Positions 23,127-32,551 are shown, counted from the first letter of the stretch. The stretch is 33,401 nt of DNA from an uncultured Flavobacteriales bacterium (GCA_905479395.1 CAJQMI010000063.1:1-33401), one strand, 5' to 3'. Notes: generated from the sequence alone by a model not told the origin. Program-made: numbers and translations.

Positions 23127-25358
23127 CTAAAAGTTTTCCTCTACAAAATCAAGCATCATGTTGTAAAGGTGCAAGCGGGTATTGCCCCCATAAATGCCAT
23201 GATTTCGATCTGGATAAACGAAAAAGTCAAAGTCTTTGCCTGCTGCCACAAGGGCATTGACCATTTCCATTGAATTCTGGAAATGCACATTGTCGTCGGC
23301 AGAGCCATGAACAAGCAAAAGAGGACCTTTCAATTTGTCCGCATGGTTTACCGGACTATTGTTGTCATATCCACCAGCATTTTCAGCTGGAGTCTGCATG
23401 AAACGCTCGGTATAAATGCTATCATAGTAGCGCCAATTCGTCACCGGTGCAACAGAAATGCCTGCGCGAAACACATCGGCGCCCTTGGTCATGCTCAACA
23501 AGGTCATGAAACCGCCATAAGACCAACCTTGAATTCCGATGCGATTGGCGTCGACGTAATCGAGGCCGCCTAAATGTTCGCCGAAATCAATGAAGTCTTC
23601 AGTTTCAAGCTTTCCAAGCTCCTTGTAGGTGCTGTGCTCAAATTTCCGCCCGCGTTTTGGAGTTCCTCGCGGATCGCAGCTCGCAACAATGTAGCCGCGT
23701 TGCGCTAACAGTTGATGCCAGTAATAATTCGCGCCTCCCCAGCTGTCCTCAACCGTGTTCACACCAGGACCTCCGTAAATGGCGACATAAACGGGGTAGG
23801 TGTTATTGGGGTCAAAGCCGGGAGGTTTAATCATCCAGCAATTCAAGTCAACACCCGCATCATTGGTGAAGGTGAAAAAGGTCTTGGGCTGCATGTTGTA
23901 GGATGCGACCTTTTCTTTCAGAGGCTGATTGTCCTTCAATTCGCGAACCACAGATCCTGATCGACTTCTCAGTGTGTATGTTGGCGGCGTGTTTGCGTTG
24001 TCATAGGTGTGGATGTAGTAATCAAACGAATCTGAAAATTGCGCGCTATGCGAACCAGTATCTTCATGCAACAAGGTCATTTTCCCCTTGAGATTGACCC
24101 GTGCAAGGTGAGTCTGGGTTGCACCTTTTTGAGAGCATGAAAAATATATTTCCTTCCGCTTTTCGTCGTACCCTTGAACTTCAAGCACGTCCCATTCACC
24201 GGATGTTAATTGTACATCCTGGGATTTCCCATCTGCGTTGAACTTATAGAGGTGGTTGAAGCCATCACGCTCGCTGGTCATGACAAAAGATTTCCCTCCG
24301 TTCACGAAGCGAATATCATCGGTGATGTCGATGTAGGTGTTGCATGATTCGGACCAGACTTCCTTCATCATTACACCAGCAGCTCCCGCTGTTTCGCAAT
24401 TTCCCAGCAGGATGCTCATTTCGTTTTGATGCCGATTCATGGTCATCAAAACCAATTGTTCGTTATCCACACCCCACTTTACACGGGGGATGTATTCTGT
24501 TTTTGAATTGAGAACGGAACGCGTTTTGCCCTGTTCTGTATCATAAACAAACACATTGACCCGTGCATTGTCTTCTCCAGCTTTTGGATACTTGAATGTG
24601 AACGGCTCAGGATAAAGCTGGCCATACATGGGCATGGAAAATTCCTTGACAGATGATTCATTGAATCGGTAAAAAGCGAGAAATTTTCCGTCAGGAGACC
24701 AGAAGATTCCGTTGTCTTTGCCAAACTCCTCTTCATAAACCCAATCGGTAGCTCCGTTGATGATGTTATTGCGCTCACCATCTGTGGTGACTTGAGTCTC
24801 TTTTCCAGAGGTCAGATCGACAATGAAGACATTGTTGTCTCGAACGAAGGCAACTTGTTTTGCATCCGGAGAAAACGCTGCCAATCGTTGCTTTCCCAAT
24901 TCAAAATCGGACAATGGCCGGGTGGAACCAGACTCTAAGTTGAGTGTGTGATAATTGGCATAGAAGGAATGGCGGTAGATTCCTTCTGTCTCGGTCGTAA
25001 TGAGCAAATTGGATTCATCGGTGGAAAATTCATAATCGTTGAATCCTTTATCGGCATCCTGAAAAACACTCAGGCTTGTTGCAATTGTATCCACTGCTTC
25101 GCCTGAGCTGTAGGCGTATTTTACAATCGCACTTCCTGTTTCAGACCGCTCGAGGCTTGTGTAGTGTTTTCCATCATTCATCGAACGCACGCCAGTGACG
25201 TATTCGCTCCTGAATTCTCCGCTGTACCAAATGAGATCGTTTGAAAGCAGTTGGAAGGGAAAGTCTTGTGCAACGATGCTTGCATTGCTGATGCCCAAAG
25301 TGATGATCAGCACGCAGGTGGCCTGCTTCATAAAGATTTTTGCTCGGTCTTGTTTCAT
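23127..25358 (-). CDS. Secreted/periplasmic dipeptidyl peptidase IV (S9B prolyl oligopeptidase family)
   Basis: This 743-residue serine peptidase should release N-terminal X-Pro or X-Ala dipeptides from peptides. A signal peptide covers ~1-31 (cleavage near IVAQ); a second Met at residue 10 (25331) could also start it. A beta-propeller occupies ~40-485 and includes DWVYEEEF (205-212), the double-Glu motif that binds the substrate N-terminus in DPP-IV. The alpha/beta hydrolase domain (~490-743) has Ser613 in GWSYGGFM, Asp688 with Asn690 in HGSADDNVHF, and His720 in PDRNHGIYGG. YGGPGVNTVEDSW provides the oxyanion-loop region. Length and motifs match Bacteroidetes DPP-IV closely. It is convergent with the POT peptide importer, consistent with extracytoplasmic dipeptide production followed by uptake. 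Confidence 0.94.
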   Translation of the reverse strand: MKQDRAKIFMKQATCVLIITLGISNASIVAQDFPFQLLSNDLIWYSGEFRSEYVTGVRSMNDGKHYTSLERSETGSAIVKYAYSSGEAVDTIATSLSVFQDADKGFNDYEFSTDESNLLITTETEGIYRHSFYANYHTLNLESGSTRPLSDFELGKQRLAAFSPDAKQVAFVRDNNVFIVDLTSGKETQVTTDGERNNIINGATDWVYEEEFGKDNGIFWSPDGKFLAFYRFNESSVKEFSMPMYGQLYPEPFTFKYPKAGEDNARVNVFVYDTEQGKTRSVLNSKTEYIPRVKWGVDNEQLVLMTMNRHQNEMSILLGNCETAGAAGVMMKEVWSESCNTYIDITDDIRFVNGGKSFVMTSERDGFNHLYKFNADGKSQDVQLTSGEWDVLEVQGYDEKRKEIYFSCSQKGATQTHLARVNLKGKMTLLHEDTGSHSAQFSDSFDYYIHTYDNANTPPTYTLRSRSGSVVRELKDNQPLKEKVASYNMQPKTFFTFTNDAGVDLNCWMIKPPGFDPNNTYPVYVAIYGGPGVNTVEDSWGGANYYWHQLLAQRGYIVASCDPRGTPKRGRKFEHSTYKELGKLETEDFIDFGEHLGGLDYVDANRIGIQGWSYGGFMTLLSMTKGADVFRAGISVAPVTNWRYYDSIYTERFMQTPAENAGGYDNNSPVNHADKLKGPLLLVHGSADDNVHFQNSMEMVNALVAAGKDFDFFVYPDRNHGIYGGNTRLHLYNMMLDFVEENF

Positions 25359-25427
25359 TTTTGCATTTTTCGAAAGTAGAAAGATAGGAAGTTGCTTTCT
25401 TCGACACCTATCTAAATGGGTTGAGTT

Positions 25428-26837
25428 ATGTTTGATGGCATGATGGACCTGTGGATAAAATCATTCGAAGAAGAATTTGGTGGCCGCTGCCGGTTGCGGA
25501 TGGATGGTGAAAGTCTCCATGACGCAGGCTCGGATCACACGGAAGATTTACATTTCCCTCCTCAGGTGATTGCTGAGCCAGAAGACACGGAATGCGTGAG
25601 TCAAATTTTGCGATGGGCAAACGATCGTGGGGTTCCGGTTACGCCTGCCGGTGCTTTGACAGGACTGAGTGGAGGTGCTCTGCCAATAAATGGAGGCATT
25701 GCACTTTCGACGCGTAAAATGAATCAGATTGTTGCAGTCGATGAAACGAATCATCAAGTGAGGGTTCAGCCAGGTGTAATTGTTCAAGAGCTACAGGAGC
25801 ACGTTGAATCAAAAGGACTCTTTTATGCGGTAGATCCTGCATCGCGCGGAACTTGTACCATCGGCGGCAACATCGCTGAAAACAGTGGAGGACCGCGTGC
25901 GGTAAAGTATGGTGTAACAAAGGACTGGGTGCTGAATCTTGAAGTGGTTTTGGCGGACGGAACTGTTTTGAATACAGGTGCTAATACATTGAAAAACAGC
26001 ACGGGATATAACCTTACCTCACTTATCGTGGGAAGTGAAGGTACCCTTGCATTTGTCACTGAAGCGACGTTGAAATTGCTCCCGAGGCCTTCATGCAACG
26101 CGCTCATGTTGGTGCCTTTTGAAAGCGCGGAAAAGGCGTGCCATGCAGTTTCTGAGATTTTCAAATCTGGCTCACAACCATCGGCTCTTGAATTTATGGA
26201 GCGTTCTGCAATAGAACTTGCTCAGGCATTCACAGGGGATTATTCCTTGGAGTTGTTGCCTGAAACTTCAGCGCACTTATTGATTGAAGTGGATGCTTTT
26301 CGTTTCGATGATTTGATGCCTCAGGTGGAACGGATCCTCCCTGTTGTTGAGGCTTTTGGTGGCGCAGAGCCCTTGTTTGCCGATGATGAGGCTGCGAAGA
26401 ACAAACTTTGGCGATTGCGACGCTCTGTAGGGGAAGCTGTCAAAGCCAAGAGCACATACAAGGAGGAGGATACCGTTGTTCCAAGAGGTGCATTGCCAGA
26501 TTTGATCAAGGCCGTCAAGGCGGTCGGATCTGATTTTGGATTTGAAAGCATTTGCTACGGTCATGCTGGTGATGGGAATTTGCATGTGAATATTTTGAAG
26601 CAGGACATTTCCGATGAGCGGTGGGATCAGGAGCTGCCGATGGCGATTCGATCTATTTTTCAGAAAGTGGTTGATTTGGGAGGGACGATCAGTGGAGAGC
26701 ACGGCATCGGATTGGTGCAAAAGCCGTTCATGGATCTTGCTTTTTCTGAGCGAACACTGCAATTGCAACGAGATATAAAAAAGGTTTTCGATCCCAACGG
26801 CATTTTCAATCCAGGGAAGATTTTCCCTGAAGCTTAA
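25428..26837 (+). CDS. FAD-linked 2-hydroxyacid oxidase/dehydrogenase, GlcD/D-lactate dehydrogenase type
   Basis: This 469-residue flavoenzyme belongs to the vanillyl-alcohol-oxidase superfamily and oxidises a 2-hydroxyacid such as glycolate or D-lactate. The FAD-binding PCMH domain (~45-225) shows VTPAGALTGLSGGALP, DPASRGTCTIGGNIAENSGG and STGYNLTSLIVGSEGTLAFVTEA segments. The C-terminal FAD-oxidase domain has the metal/substrate motif CYGHAGDGNLHVN and, near the end, GGTISGEHGIG then FDPNGIFNPGKIF. No GlcE or GlcF partner is adjacent, so a stand-alone D-lactate dehydrogenase-like role is as likely as glycolate oxidase; the sequence does not settle the substrate. Two further in-frame Met codons lie a few residues in. 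It is divergent from the DPP-IV gene across a 69-base gap. Confidence 0.9.
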   Translation: MFDGMMDLWIKSFEEEFGGRCRLRMDGESLHDAGSDHTEDLHFPPQVIAEPEDTECVSQILRWANDRGVPVTPAGALTGLSGGALPINGGIALSTRKMNQIVAVDETNHQVRVQPGVIVQELQEHVESKGLFYAVDPASRGTCTIGGNIAENSGGPRAVKYGVTKDWVLNLEVVLADGTVLNTGANTLKNSTGYNLTSLIVGSEGTLAFVTEATLKLLPRPSCNALMLVPFESAEKACHAVSEIFKSGSQPSALEFMERSAIELAQAFTGDYSLELLPETSAHLLIEVDAFRFDDLMPQVERILPVVEAFGGAEPLFADDEAAKNKLWRLRRSVGEAVKAKSTYKEEDTVVPRGALPDLIKAVKAVGSDFGFESICYGHAGDGNLHVNILKQDISDERWDQELPMAIRSIFQKVVDLGGTISGEHGIGLVQKPFMDLAFSERTLQLQRDIKKVFDPNGIFNPGKIFPEA

Positions 26838-26872
26838 TCGGTTGAAATTGTGTGGCTTTCACAAATCTGAAT

Positions 26873-26880
26873 TAGGTTTG
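26873..26880 (+). promoter_or_regulatory. TAnnTTTG promoter element upstream of fabI
   Basis: TAGGTTTG matches the -7 consensus 22 bases before the fabI start. A TTG at 26848-26850 lies 22 bases further upstream as a possible -33 element. Confidence 0.55.
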
Positions 26881-26902
26881 CGGCAGATAAGAAATTCACG
26901 AC

Positions 26903-27724
26903 ATGGCCAACGATTTATTGAAAGGAAAGAAGGGCATCATTTTTGGTGCATTGAATGACCAATCCATTGCATGGAAAACAGCCTTGCAAGCTCACGCGCA
27001 AGGCGCAGAATTGGTGTTGACCAATGCTCCTGTGGCGATGAGAATGGGCGAGATCAATAACCTCTCTAAATTGGTAGGTGATGCACCTGTGATTCCCGCA
27101 GATGCAACGAGTGTAGAGGATCTCACAGCCTTGTTCGAAGGCGCCATGGAGCATTTCGGAGGAAAAGTCGATTTTGTATTGCATTCGATAGGCATGAGTC
27201 CGAATGTCCGGAAGGGCAAGCATTACACGGATGTGAACTACAATTGGCTGCAGACTACCTTGGATGTGAGTGCCATTAGCTTGCATAAAACGCTGGCTGT
27301 CGCCAAAAAGATGGATGCATTGAACGATTGGGGCAGTGTGGTCGCATTGACGTACATCGCTGCACAGCGTATTTTTCCTGATTACGGGGACATGGCAGAC
27401 GCTAAGAGCCTCCTTGAAAGCATTACGCGAAGCTTTGGATATCATTACGGTGTTGCCAAAAAAGTTCGTGTAAACACCGTAAGCCAAAGTCCGACGGTGA
27501 CAACCGCTGGCAGCGGCGTCAAAGGGTTTGATGAGTTCATTGCCTACAGTGAGTCCATGAGCCCATTGGGCAATGCCGATGGTTTGGCCTGCGCAGATTA
27601 TTGCGTTTCTCTGTTCAGCGACCTTTCGCGTTACGTTACCATGCAGAACCTTTTCCACGATGGTGGCTTCTCGAATACAGGAGTGAGTCAAGAGGTAATT
27701 TCAAAGTTTGAGCCGGAGGCTTGA
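26903..27724 (+). CDS. fabI: Enoyl-[acyl-carrier-protein] reductase [NADH]
   Basis: FabI reduces the trans-2 double bond of enoyl-ACP in the last step of each fatty-acid elongation cycle. The 273-residue short-chain dehydrogenase begins with the divergent FabI nucleotide motif GIIFGALNDQSIAWK (11-25). The active site shows Tyr151 (LTYIAAQ), Tyr161 (PDYGDM) and Lys168 (ADAKSLLE), the YX(6)K pair of FabI. SQSPTVTTAGSGVKGF and NLFHDGGFSNTGV continue the family pattern. The sequence is very close to Bacteroidetes FabI. The gap to thrA is about 100 bases and holds a hairpin, so the two may be separate units. Confidence 0.97.
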   Translation: MANDLLKGKKGIIFGALNDQSIAWKTALQAHAQGAELVLTNAPVAMRMGEINNLSKLVGDAPVIPADATSVEDLTALFEGAMEHFGGKVDFVLHSIGMSPNVRKGKHYTDVNYNWLQTTLDVSAISLHKTLAVAKKMDALNDWGSVVALTYIAAQRIFPDYGDMADAKSLLESITRSFGYHYGVAKKVRVNTVSQSPTVTTAGSGVKGFDEFIAYSESMSPLGNADGLACADYCVSLFSDLSRYVTMQNLFHDGGFSNTGVSQEVISKFEPEA

Positions 27725-27779
27725 TTGTGGCTCACACAGGTAACTTTATGCTTGTGTTTTTCGTATTCATGGCAGTGTT

Positions 27780-27800
27780 TCACCTGTAATGTTCAGGTGA
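27780..27800 (+). other. Hairpin in the leader of the thr operon
   Basis: TCACCTG (27780-27786) pairs with CAGGTGA (27794-27800) around a 7-base loop. ATTTTCC follows it, so it could act as a weak terminator for fabI or as an operator/attenuator for thrA. An imperfect -7 element TTCCTTTG (27803-27810) begins 3 bases after it, 18 bases before the thrA ATG. Confidence 0.4.
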
Positions 27801-27828
27801 TTTTCCTTTGGTTATTCGTGCATTCACT

Positions 27829-30354
27829 ATGAATATTGAAATTTTAAAATTTGGAGGTTCTTCTCTCGCTTCAGCCGAAGAATTGAGGAAAGTTGCGGAC
27901 GTTCTGTTAGCTCGCAGGGCCCAACAACGTGTGGTTGTATGTTCTGCCATGGGCGGTGTAACCAATGATTTAATCAACATTGGTCTCAAAGCTACTCGGG
28001 GTGACGAGGGCTTTCGTATTGCTATTTCTGAGCTTGAAAAACGCCACCTGCATGTTGCCCGAGAGCTAGGCATTTTCAATGACGAGGTCGGCAATGACGA
28101 GGTCGGCAATGACGAAGGAACCAATGGTAATTCTGAGCTTCCGAATGAATTGCAAGTCAGATTGAATGAGTTGAAGGCGTTGTGCGACGGCTTGTATCTG
28201 ATAGGGGAGTTGAGTGCAAAGAGCATGGACCAGTTGGTGTCATTTGGCGAACGCATGGCGGTTCCTTTGGTCGCGGCTTGGCTAAGGTCGAATGGATTGA
28301 ATGTGCGTCGCACAGATGCTCGAGATTGGATCAAGACTGATGAACATTATGGCGCAGCCGAGGTCTGTCGGGAAGAAACCAATCGCCTGATTCGAGACGG
28401 GGTGGTCTCCGATATGCAATTTGAAATTTTGCTCACTGAGGGTTTTATCGGTCGCTCTGAAGCGGGAAATACAACAACGCTTGGAAGAGGAGGAAGTGAT
28501 TACACGGCCTCACTGATTGCGAGTGCCCTAGAAGCCAAGTGCATGGAGAAATCCACGGATGTGCCTGGAATGTTAACGGCTGATCCAAGAATCGTCGTTG
28601 AAGCCGACATTATTCCAGAGATGAGTTATGAAGAAGCCATGGAATTGTGTCATTTCGGCGCCAAAGTGATTTACCACCCCACCATCCAGCCGTTGCGCGA
28701 ATCGGGCATCCCTTTGATCGTGAGGAGCACGTTTCAATCGGATGCTCCAGGAACCCGAATTGTCAAAGTTCCTTCTACGAAAGCTTTGGTGCGCGGATTA
28801 TCTAGTGTCAACGACATTAGTCTGATTACGCTCGAAGGGGGACAGTCCATTGGTAGACCAGGTTTTTCTTCCCGTGTTTTTTCTTTGCTTGCTGAATTTC
28901 AGGTTAACGTTGTGCTCATTACCCAAAGTTCATCGGAGAATAGCTTGACTTTAGGTGTGGCCAATGCGGATTTGGAAGCAGCAAGGAAGGCGCTTTCCCA
29001 AGGTCTAGAAGCGGATATCATGCTCAAGCGTTTGGCTCCGATTCGAATTGACTCAGAATTAAGCATTGTTGCAATTGTTGGAGGTGGCATGGTCAGTACC
29101 TCGGGAGTGAGTGGTAAGGCATTTCAGGCGCTGGCTAAATCCAGCATCAATGTAAGAGCAATCGCTCAAGGCAGTACGGAACGCAATATTTCCATTGTGG
29201 TCAAAACCAGTGATGTTTCAGAGTCATTGCGTGCGTTGCATCGTGCTTTTTTCGAAATCCCTTCCGTCAAAACAGTGCATGTTTTTTGTGCAGGTGTGGG
29301 CCAAGTAGGCTCCGCTTTTTTGGAGCAACTTTTGGCAACACGAGCCCGCATTTTGGAACATCATCAGATTGATTACAGATTGGTTGGTATTTGCAATAGC
29401 AAACGTGTGGCGTGGTTCGATGATGCCTCACCTGATTGGCAAGGAGCTTTGGCGAATGGAGAACAGCTTGGATCGGTGCGAGAAGCTTTTGATCAATTCC
29501 AATCGTTGCCGCTTGAACGGAAGGTGTGGGTCGACAACACTGCTTCGCCTGAAGTAGCCGCGATCACACCAACAGCCCTTGCATTGGGTGTTTCAGTGGT
29601 CTGTTCAAACAAGATTGCCGCGACCGGGAACATGGCTTCATGGGAGTCTATGCAGTCCTCTTTGGAAGTGGGGTGCGTGATGTTTCAGAACGAGACCAAT
29701 GTAGGTGCAGCTCTGCCTGTCATCGGTAGCTTGAAAAATATGATTGCCACAGGCGATCGTGTCCAGAATATCGAAGGCGTGCTCAGTGGATCATTGAATT
29801 TTGTGTTCAGCAAGATGGATGAAGGGATGACATTTGCTTCTGCTGTCGAGATGGCGATGGATCTTGGTTACGCCGAACCAGATGCGAGGCTCGATCTTTC
29901 GGGAATGGATGTGTCTCGAAAAATATTGATTCTCGCTCGTGTGTGCGGTGCGAAAATTGAATTGGCGGATGTCGATGTGCAAGGTTTTATCAAAACGGGT
30001 GCCATGGATGTTTCCCTTGCAGAGTTCAAGAGTGACATAGAGAAATGGGGTGAGCCGGTTAGACTCCTTCATGAACAAGCTGTTTTGAGTGGCCATCGAT
30101 TGCGATTTGTAGCAGAATGGAATGGTGAAGATATTTGCAGGTGTTCGCTTCGAGCGCTTGCCCCTGATCATCCATTCTATAGTCTAGAAGGCACTGACAA
30201 TGCGATTGCGATTTCTTCAAGCCGCTATTCTGATCGTCCGCTAGTTATTCAAGGTGCTGGCGCCGGAGCAATTCTTACAGCGAGTGGCGTTCTTACGGAC
30301 GTTCAGGAGATTGGTCGATCTTTCTCTGACGCTTCTTTAAATTTTTCCAGATGA
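27829..30354 (+). CDS. thrA: Bifunctional aspartate kinase/homoserine dehydrogenase
   Basis: This 841-residue fusion enzyme catalyses the first step (aspartate to aspartyl phosphate) and the third step (aspartate semialdehyde to homoserine) of threonine synthesis. The kinase domain begins KFGGSSLAS (Lys7) and includes TEGFIGR, GRGGSDYTASLIA (219-231) and TADPR. Two ACT regulatory modules lie at ~330-395 and ~411-475, where threonine feedback normally acts. The dehydrogenase follows, with the NAD(P) motif GVGQVG (489-494) and EGVLSGSLNFVFS, GYAEPDARLDLSG later. The frame stays open to a TTG at 27808, but the ATG at 27829 starts exactly at the family N-terminus. A short acidic repeat lies in a linker at ~84-98. 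The stop overlaps the thrB start in ATGA, indicating translational coupling. Confidence 0.96.
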   Translation: MNIEILKFGGSSLASAEELRKVADVLLARRAQQRVVVCSAMGGVTNDLINIGLKATRGDEGFRIAISELEKRHLHVARELGIFNDEVGNDEVGNDEGTNGNSELPNELQVRLNELKALCDGLYLIGELSAKSMDQLVSFGERMAVPLVAAWLRSNGLNVRRTDARDWIKTDEHYGAAEVCREETNRLIRDGVVSDMQFEILLTEGFIGRSEAGNTTTLGRGGSDYTASLIASALEAKCMEKSTDVPGMLTADPRIVVEADIIPEMSYEEAMELCHFGAKVIYHPTIQPLRESGIPLIVRSTFQSDAPGTRIVKVPSTKALVRGLSSVNDISLITLEGGQSIGRPGFSSRVFSLLAEFQVNVVLITQSSSENSLTLGVANADLEAARKALSQGLEADIMLKRLAPIRIDSELSIVAIVGGGMVSTSGVSGKAFQALAKSSINVRAIAQGSTERNISIVVKTSDVSESLRALHRAFFEIPSVKTVHVFCAGVGQVGSAFLEQLLATRARILEHHQIDYRLVGICNSKRVAWFDDASPDWQGALANGEQLGSVREAFDQFQSLPLERKVWVDNTASPEVAAITPTALALGVSVVCSNKIAATGNMASWESMQSSLEVGCVMFQNETNVGAALPVIGSLKNMIATGDRVQNIEGVLSGSLNFVFSKMDEGMTFASAVEMAMDLGYAEPDARLDLSGMDVSRKILILARVCGAKIELADVDVQGFIKTGAMDVSLAEFKSDIEKWGEPVRLLHEQAVLSGHRLRFVAEWNGEDICRCSLRALAPDHPFYSLEGTDNAIAISSSRYSDRPLVIQGAGAGAILTASGVLTDVQEIGRSFSDASLNFSR
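28078..28118 (+). repeat. 15-base in-frame tandem repeat in thrA
   Basis: AATGACGAGGTCGGC occurs twice exactly (28078-28092, 28093-28107), followed by a partial third copy. It encodes NDEVG-NDEVG-NDEGT in a linker between helices of the kinase domain. The period is a multiple of three, so copy-number changes would keep the frame. Confidence 0.9.
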
Positions 30355-31274
30355 ACCGAGAAGTGACTGTTTGGGCTCCTGCCACAGTGGCCAATTTAAA
30401 TGTTGGATTCGATTCGCTTGGTTGCGCCTTGACCAACCCCGGAGAAAAAATGATCGTGCGCATGACAAATGCCAAGGGCGAAGTCCGAATAAGGTCCGTG
30501 CATGGTGCTGCATTGGATATGAGCTCAGATCGAAACATAGCTGCAGTAGCGGCTAAAAGTTTGTTGCATGCTATGGGCGATCCGTGTGGCTTTGAGTTGG
30601 ATTTATATAAAAGCATCAAGCCCGGAAGCGGAATTGGTTCAAGTGCAGCTAGCGCTGCTGGCGCAGTGGTTGCAGTCAACGAATTGCTCAATGCTGGACT
30701 TTGTCGAGAGGAATTGCTGCCGTTTGCACTTGATGGGGAGCAGTTGGCGAGCGGTGCGAGGCACTCAGATAATGTTGCACCGGCATTGTTCGGAGGGTTG
30801 GTGCTCTGCCCTCCTGTGGGCATGCCGCTTTCGCTGCCCGTGCCAGATGGCTGGCACTTGGTTGTTTTGCATCCCCAAATAGAAGTGCGCACAGCAGACT
30901 CCCGTGGAGCATTGCCCGAAGTTGTTCCATTGTCCGATGCTGTTAAGCAAGTCGGTTGGATGGGGGCTTTCGTCGCAGCCTGTTTCCGGGGCGATGCAGA
31001 GCAAGCTACTTTTGCTTTGGAAGATTTACTTGTGGCTCCTCATCGGCAGAAGTTGATTCCACATTTCGAAGAAATTAAACAAGCAGCCTTTAAAGCGGGC
31101 GCTCGGACTGGAGGTATATCGGGCAGCGGTCCGTCGACATTCTGGATTGCAAAGGATTCGAAGGATGCAAAAGCTGTTGCGCATGCACTTGAGGAATGCA
31201 TGGCTCAGATGAATGTTCCTTGTCAGTTGCATGAAGCTCAAATAGCCGCGCAAGGCGCTCACATTATCCCATGA
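30351..31274 (+). CDS. thrB: Homoserine kinase
   Basis: ThrB phosphorylates homoserine to O-phosphohomoserine with ATP. The 307-residue GHMP-family protein begins APATVANLNVGFDSLG (residues 9-24), typical of ThrB. The glycine/serine-rich ATP-binding loop is KPGSGIGSSAASAAGA (90-105). The third GHMP motif is GISGSGPSTFWIAK near residues 261-274. The ATG overlaps the thrA stop (ATGA at 30351-30354) and its own stop overlaps the thrC start (31271-31274), so the three genes should be translated in a coupled way. Confidence 0.96.
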   Translation: MNREVTVWAPATVANLNVGFDSLGCALTNPGEKMIVRMTNAKGEVRIRSVHGAALDMSSDRNIAAVAAKSLLHAMGDPCGFELDLYKSIKPGSGIGSSAASAAGAVVAVNELLNAGLCREELLPFALDGEQLASGARHSDNVAPALFGGLVLCPPVGMPLSLPVPDGWHLVVLHPQIEVRTADSRGALPEVVPLSDAVKQVGWMGAFVAACFRGDAEQATFALEDLLVAPHRQKLIPHFEEIKQAAFKAGARTGGISGSGPSTFWIAKDSKDAKAVAHALEECMAQMNVPCQLHEAQIAAQGAHIIP

Positions 31275-32551
31275 AATACAGAAGCTTAATTCAGCCGACA
31301 ATTTGGCGCACATTTGGTGAAGCATTGAGAGAGGGACTGGCGCCCAATCGTGGCTTATATGTTCCAGAGAGCATTCCGACTTTGCCGCAGGGCTTTCTCA
31401 AAAACACCACGCTGCAAGAGATTGGGACCGAGATGATGCTCCCTTTGGTGGGCAAGGACCTGTCATCTGGCCAAGTTCAAGATGTGGTTGAGGATGCATT
31501 GGATTTTGAAATTCCATTGGTTTCCGTAGAAAAGGGCCTGAGTCTACTTGAGCTTTTTCATGGGCCAACAGCTGCATTTAAAGATGTTGGCGCTCGCATG
31601 ATGTCGCGCTTTTTACAGTGCGTATCCAGTGACCGATTGACGGTACTTGTAGCGACTTCTGGCGACACAGGTTCCGCTGTGGCTCAAGGTTTTTTGAATG
31701 TGGATGGCATAGATGTGGTCATTCTGTATCCAAGCGGACGAATCAGCCACATACAGGAACAGCAGTTGACCACAGTTGGAGGAAATGTCACGGCCCTGGA
31801 AATCGAAGGTTCCTTTGATGATTGCCAAGCCATGGTGAAAAGTGCCTTTCAGGATGAAGAATTGCAGCGTTGCAGGCCGCTTACCAGTGCGAATTCAATC
31901 AACATCGGGAGGTGGCTGCCTCAAAGCATTTATTATGCGTGGGCTGCAGCACAAACAGATCAGTCTCTTCGGTTTGTCATTCCGTCTGGTAATTTTGGCA
32001 ATGCAGCGGCAGGAATTTTAGCTCAAAGGATGGGCGTGCCAGTCCATTCATTTGTGGCAGCGGTCAATGCCAATGCTGCTATGAGGGATTACTTGGAATC
32101 AGGCGTTTATCAGCCTAAAGAATCTGTGCAAACCATTTCAAATGCCATGGATGTGGGTGATCCTAGCAATCGTCCTCGACTCGAATGGTTGCACAATGGC
32201 AGCATTGAACAAATGCAGAGACAACTCTCTGCTGTTGTGGTTGGTGAAGAGGCAACGAAACGCACCATGCGAGACATGTGGAGTCGTTCTTCGATGTTGG
32301 TTTGTCCGCACACTGCAGTTGGTATCCATGCGGCCCAAGGGCTTGAGGTTTCCGACAATGGCAATGATTTGACCGTTGTTTTGGCAACTGCAGATGCAGC
32401 AAAATTCGGAGAAATCGTTTTCGAAGCCACAGGCGAGAAGCCAGAAGTTCCGAAAGCGTTGCAGGGTTGTCTGCTTAAAACAAAGTCATCGGTTGTTCTG
32501 CCTGCACAGTATGAAGCGCTCAAAGATTATTTGATGGAGTCGCGGGCGTAA
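31271..32551 (+). CDS. thrC: Threonine synthase
   Basis: ThrC converts O-phosphohomoserine to threonine with pyridoxal phosphate. The 426-residue length fits the enterobacterial-type (short N-terminus) synthases. The N-terminal segment starts MKYRSLIQPTIWRTFGEAL. The PLP lysine is Lys104 in FHGPTAAFKDVGARMM. VATSGDTGSAVAQGF (128-142) and PSGNFGNAAAG form the phosphate-binding and substrate loops. It closes the thrABC set. The last 32 bases overlap the 3' end of the convergent ATP-grasp-like gene, and no terminator hairpin was recognised between them. Confidence 0.96.
   Translation: MKYRSLIQPTIWRTFGEALREGLAPNRGLYVPESIPTLPQGFLKNTTLQEIGTEMMLPLVGKDLSSGQVQDVVEDALDFEIPLVSVEKGLSLLELFHGPTAAFKDVGARMMSRFLQCVSSDRLTVLVATSGDTGSAVAQGFLNVDGIDVVILYPSGRISHIQEQQLTTVGGNVTALEIEGSFDDCQAMVKSAFQDEELQRCRPLTSANSINIGRWLPQSIYYAWAAAQTDQSLRFVIPSGNFGNAAAGILAQRMGVPVHSFVAAVNANAAMRDYLESGVYQPKESVQTISNAMDVGDPSNRPRLEWLHNGSIEQMQRQLSAVVVGEEATKRTMRDMWSRSSMLVCPHTAVGIHAAQGLEVSDNGNDLTVVLATADAAKFGEIVFEATGEKPEVPKALQGCLLKTKSSVVLPAQYEALKDYLMESRA

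Noticed and set aside
26915-27691. 258-codon open frame antisense to fabI
   Set aside because: It lies fully inside fabI, whose sense product keeps all catalytic residues. The antisense product is rich in His/Cys/Arg with no domain.
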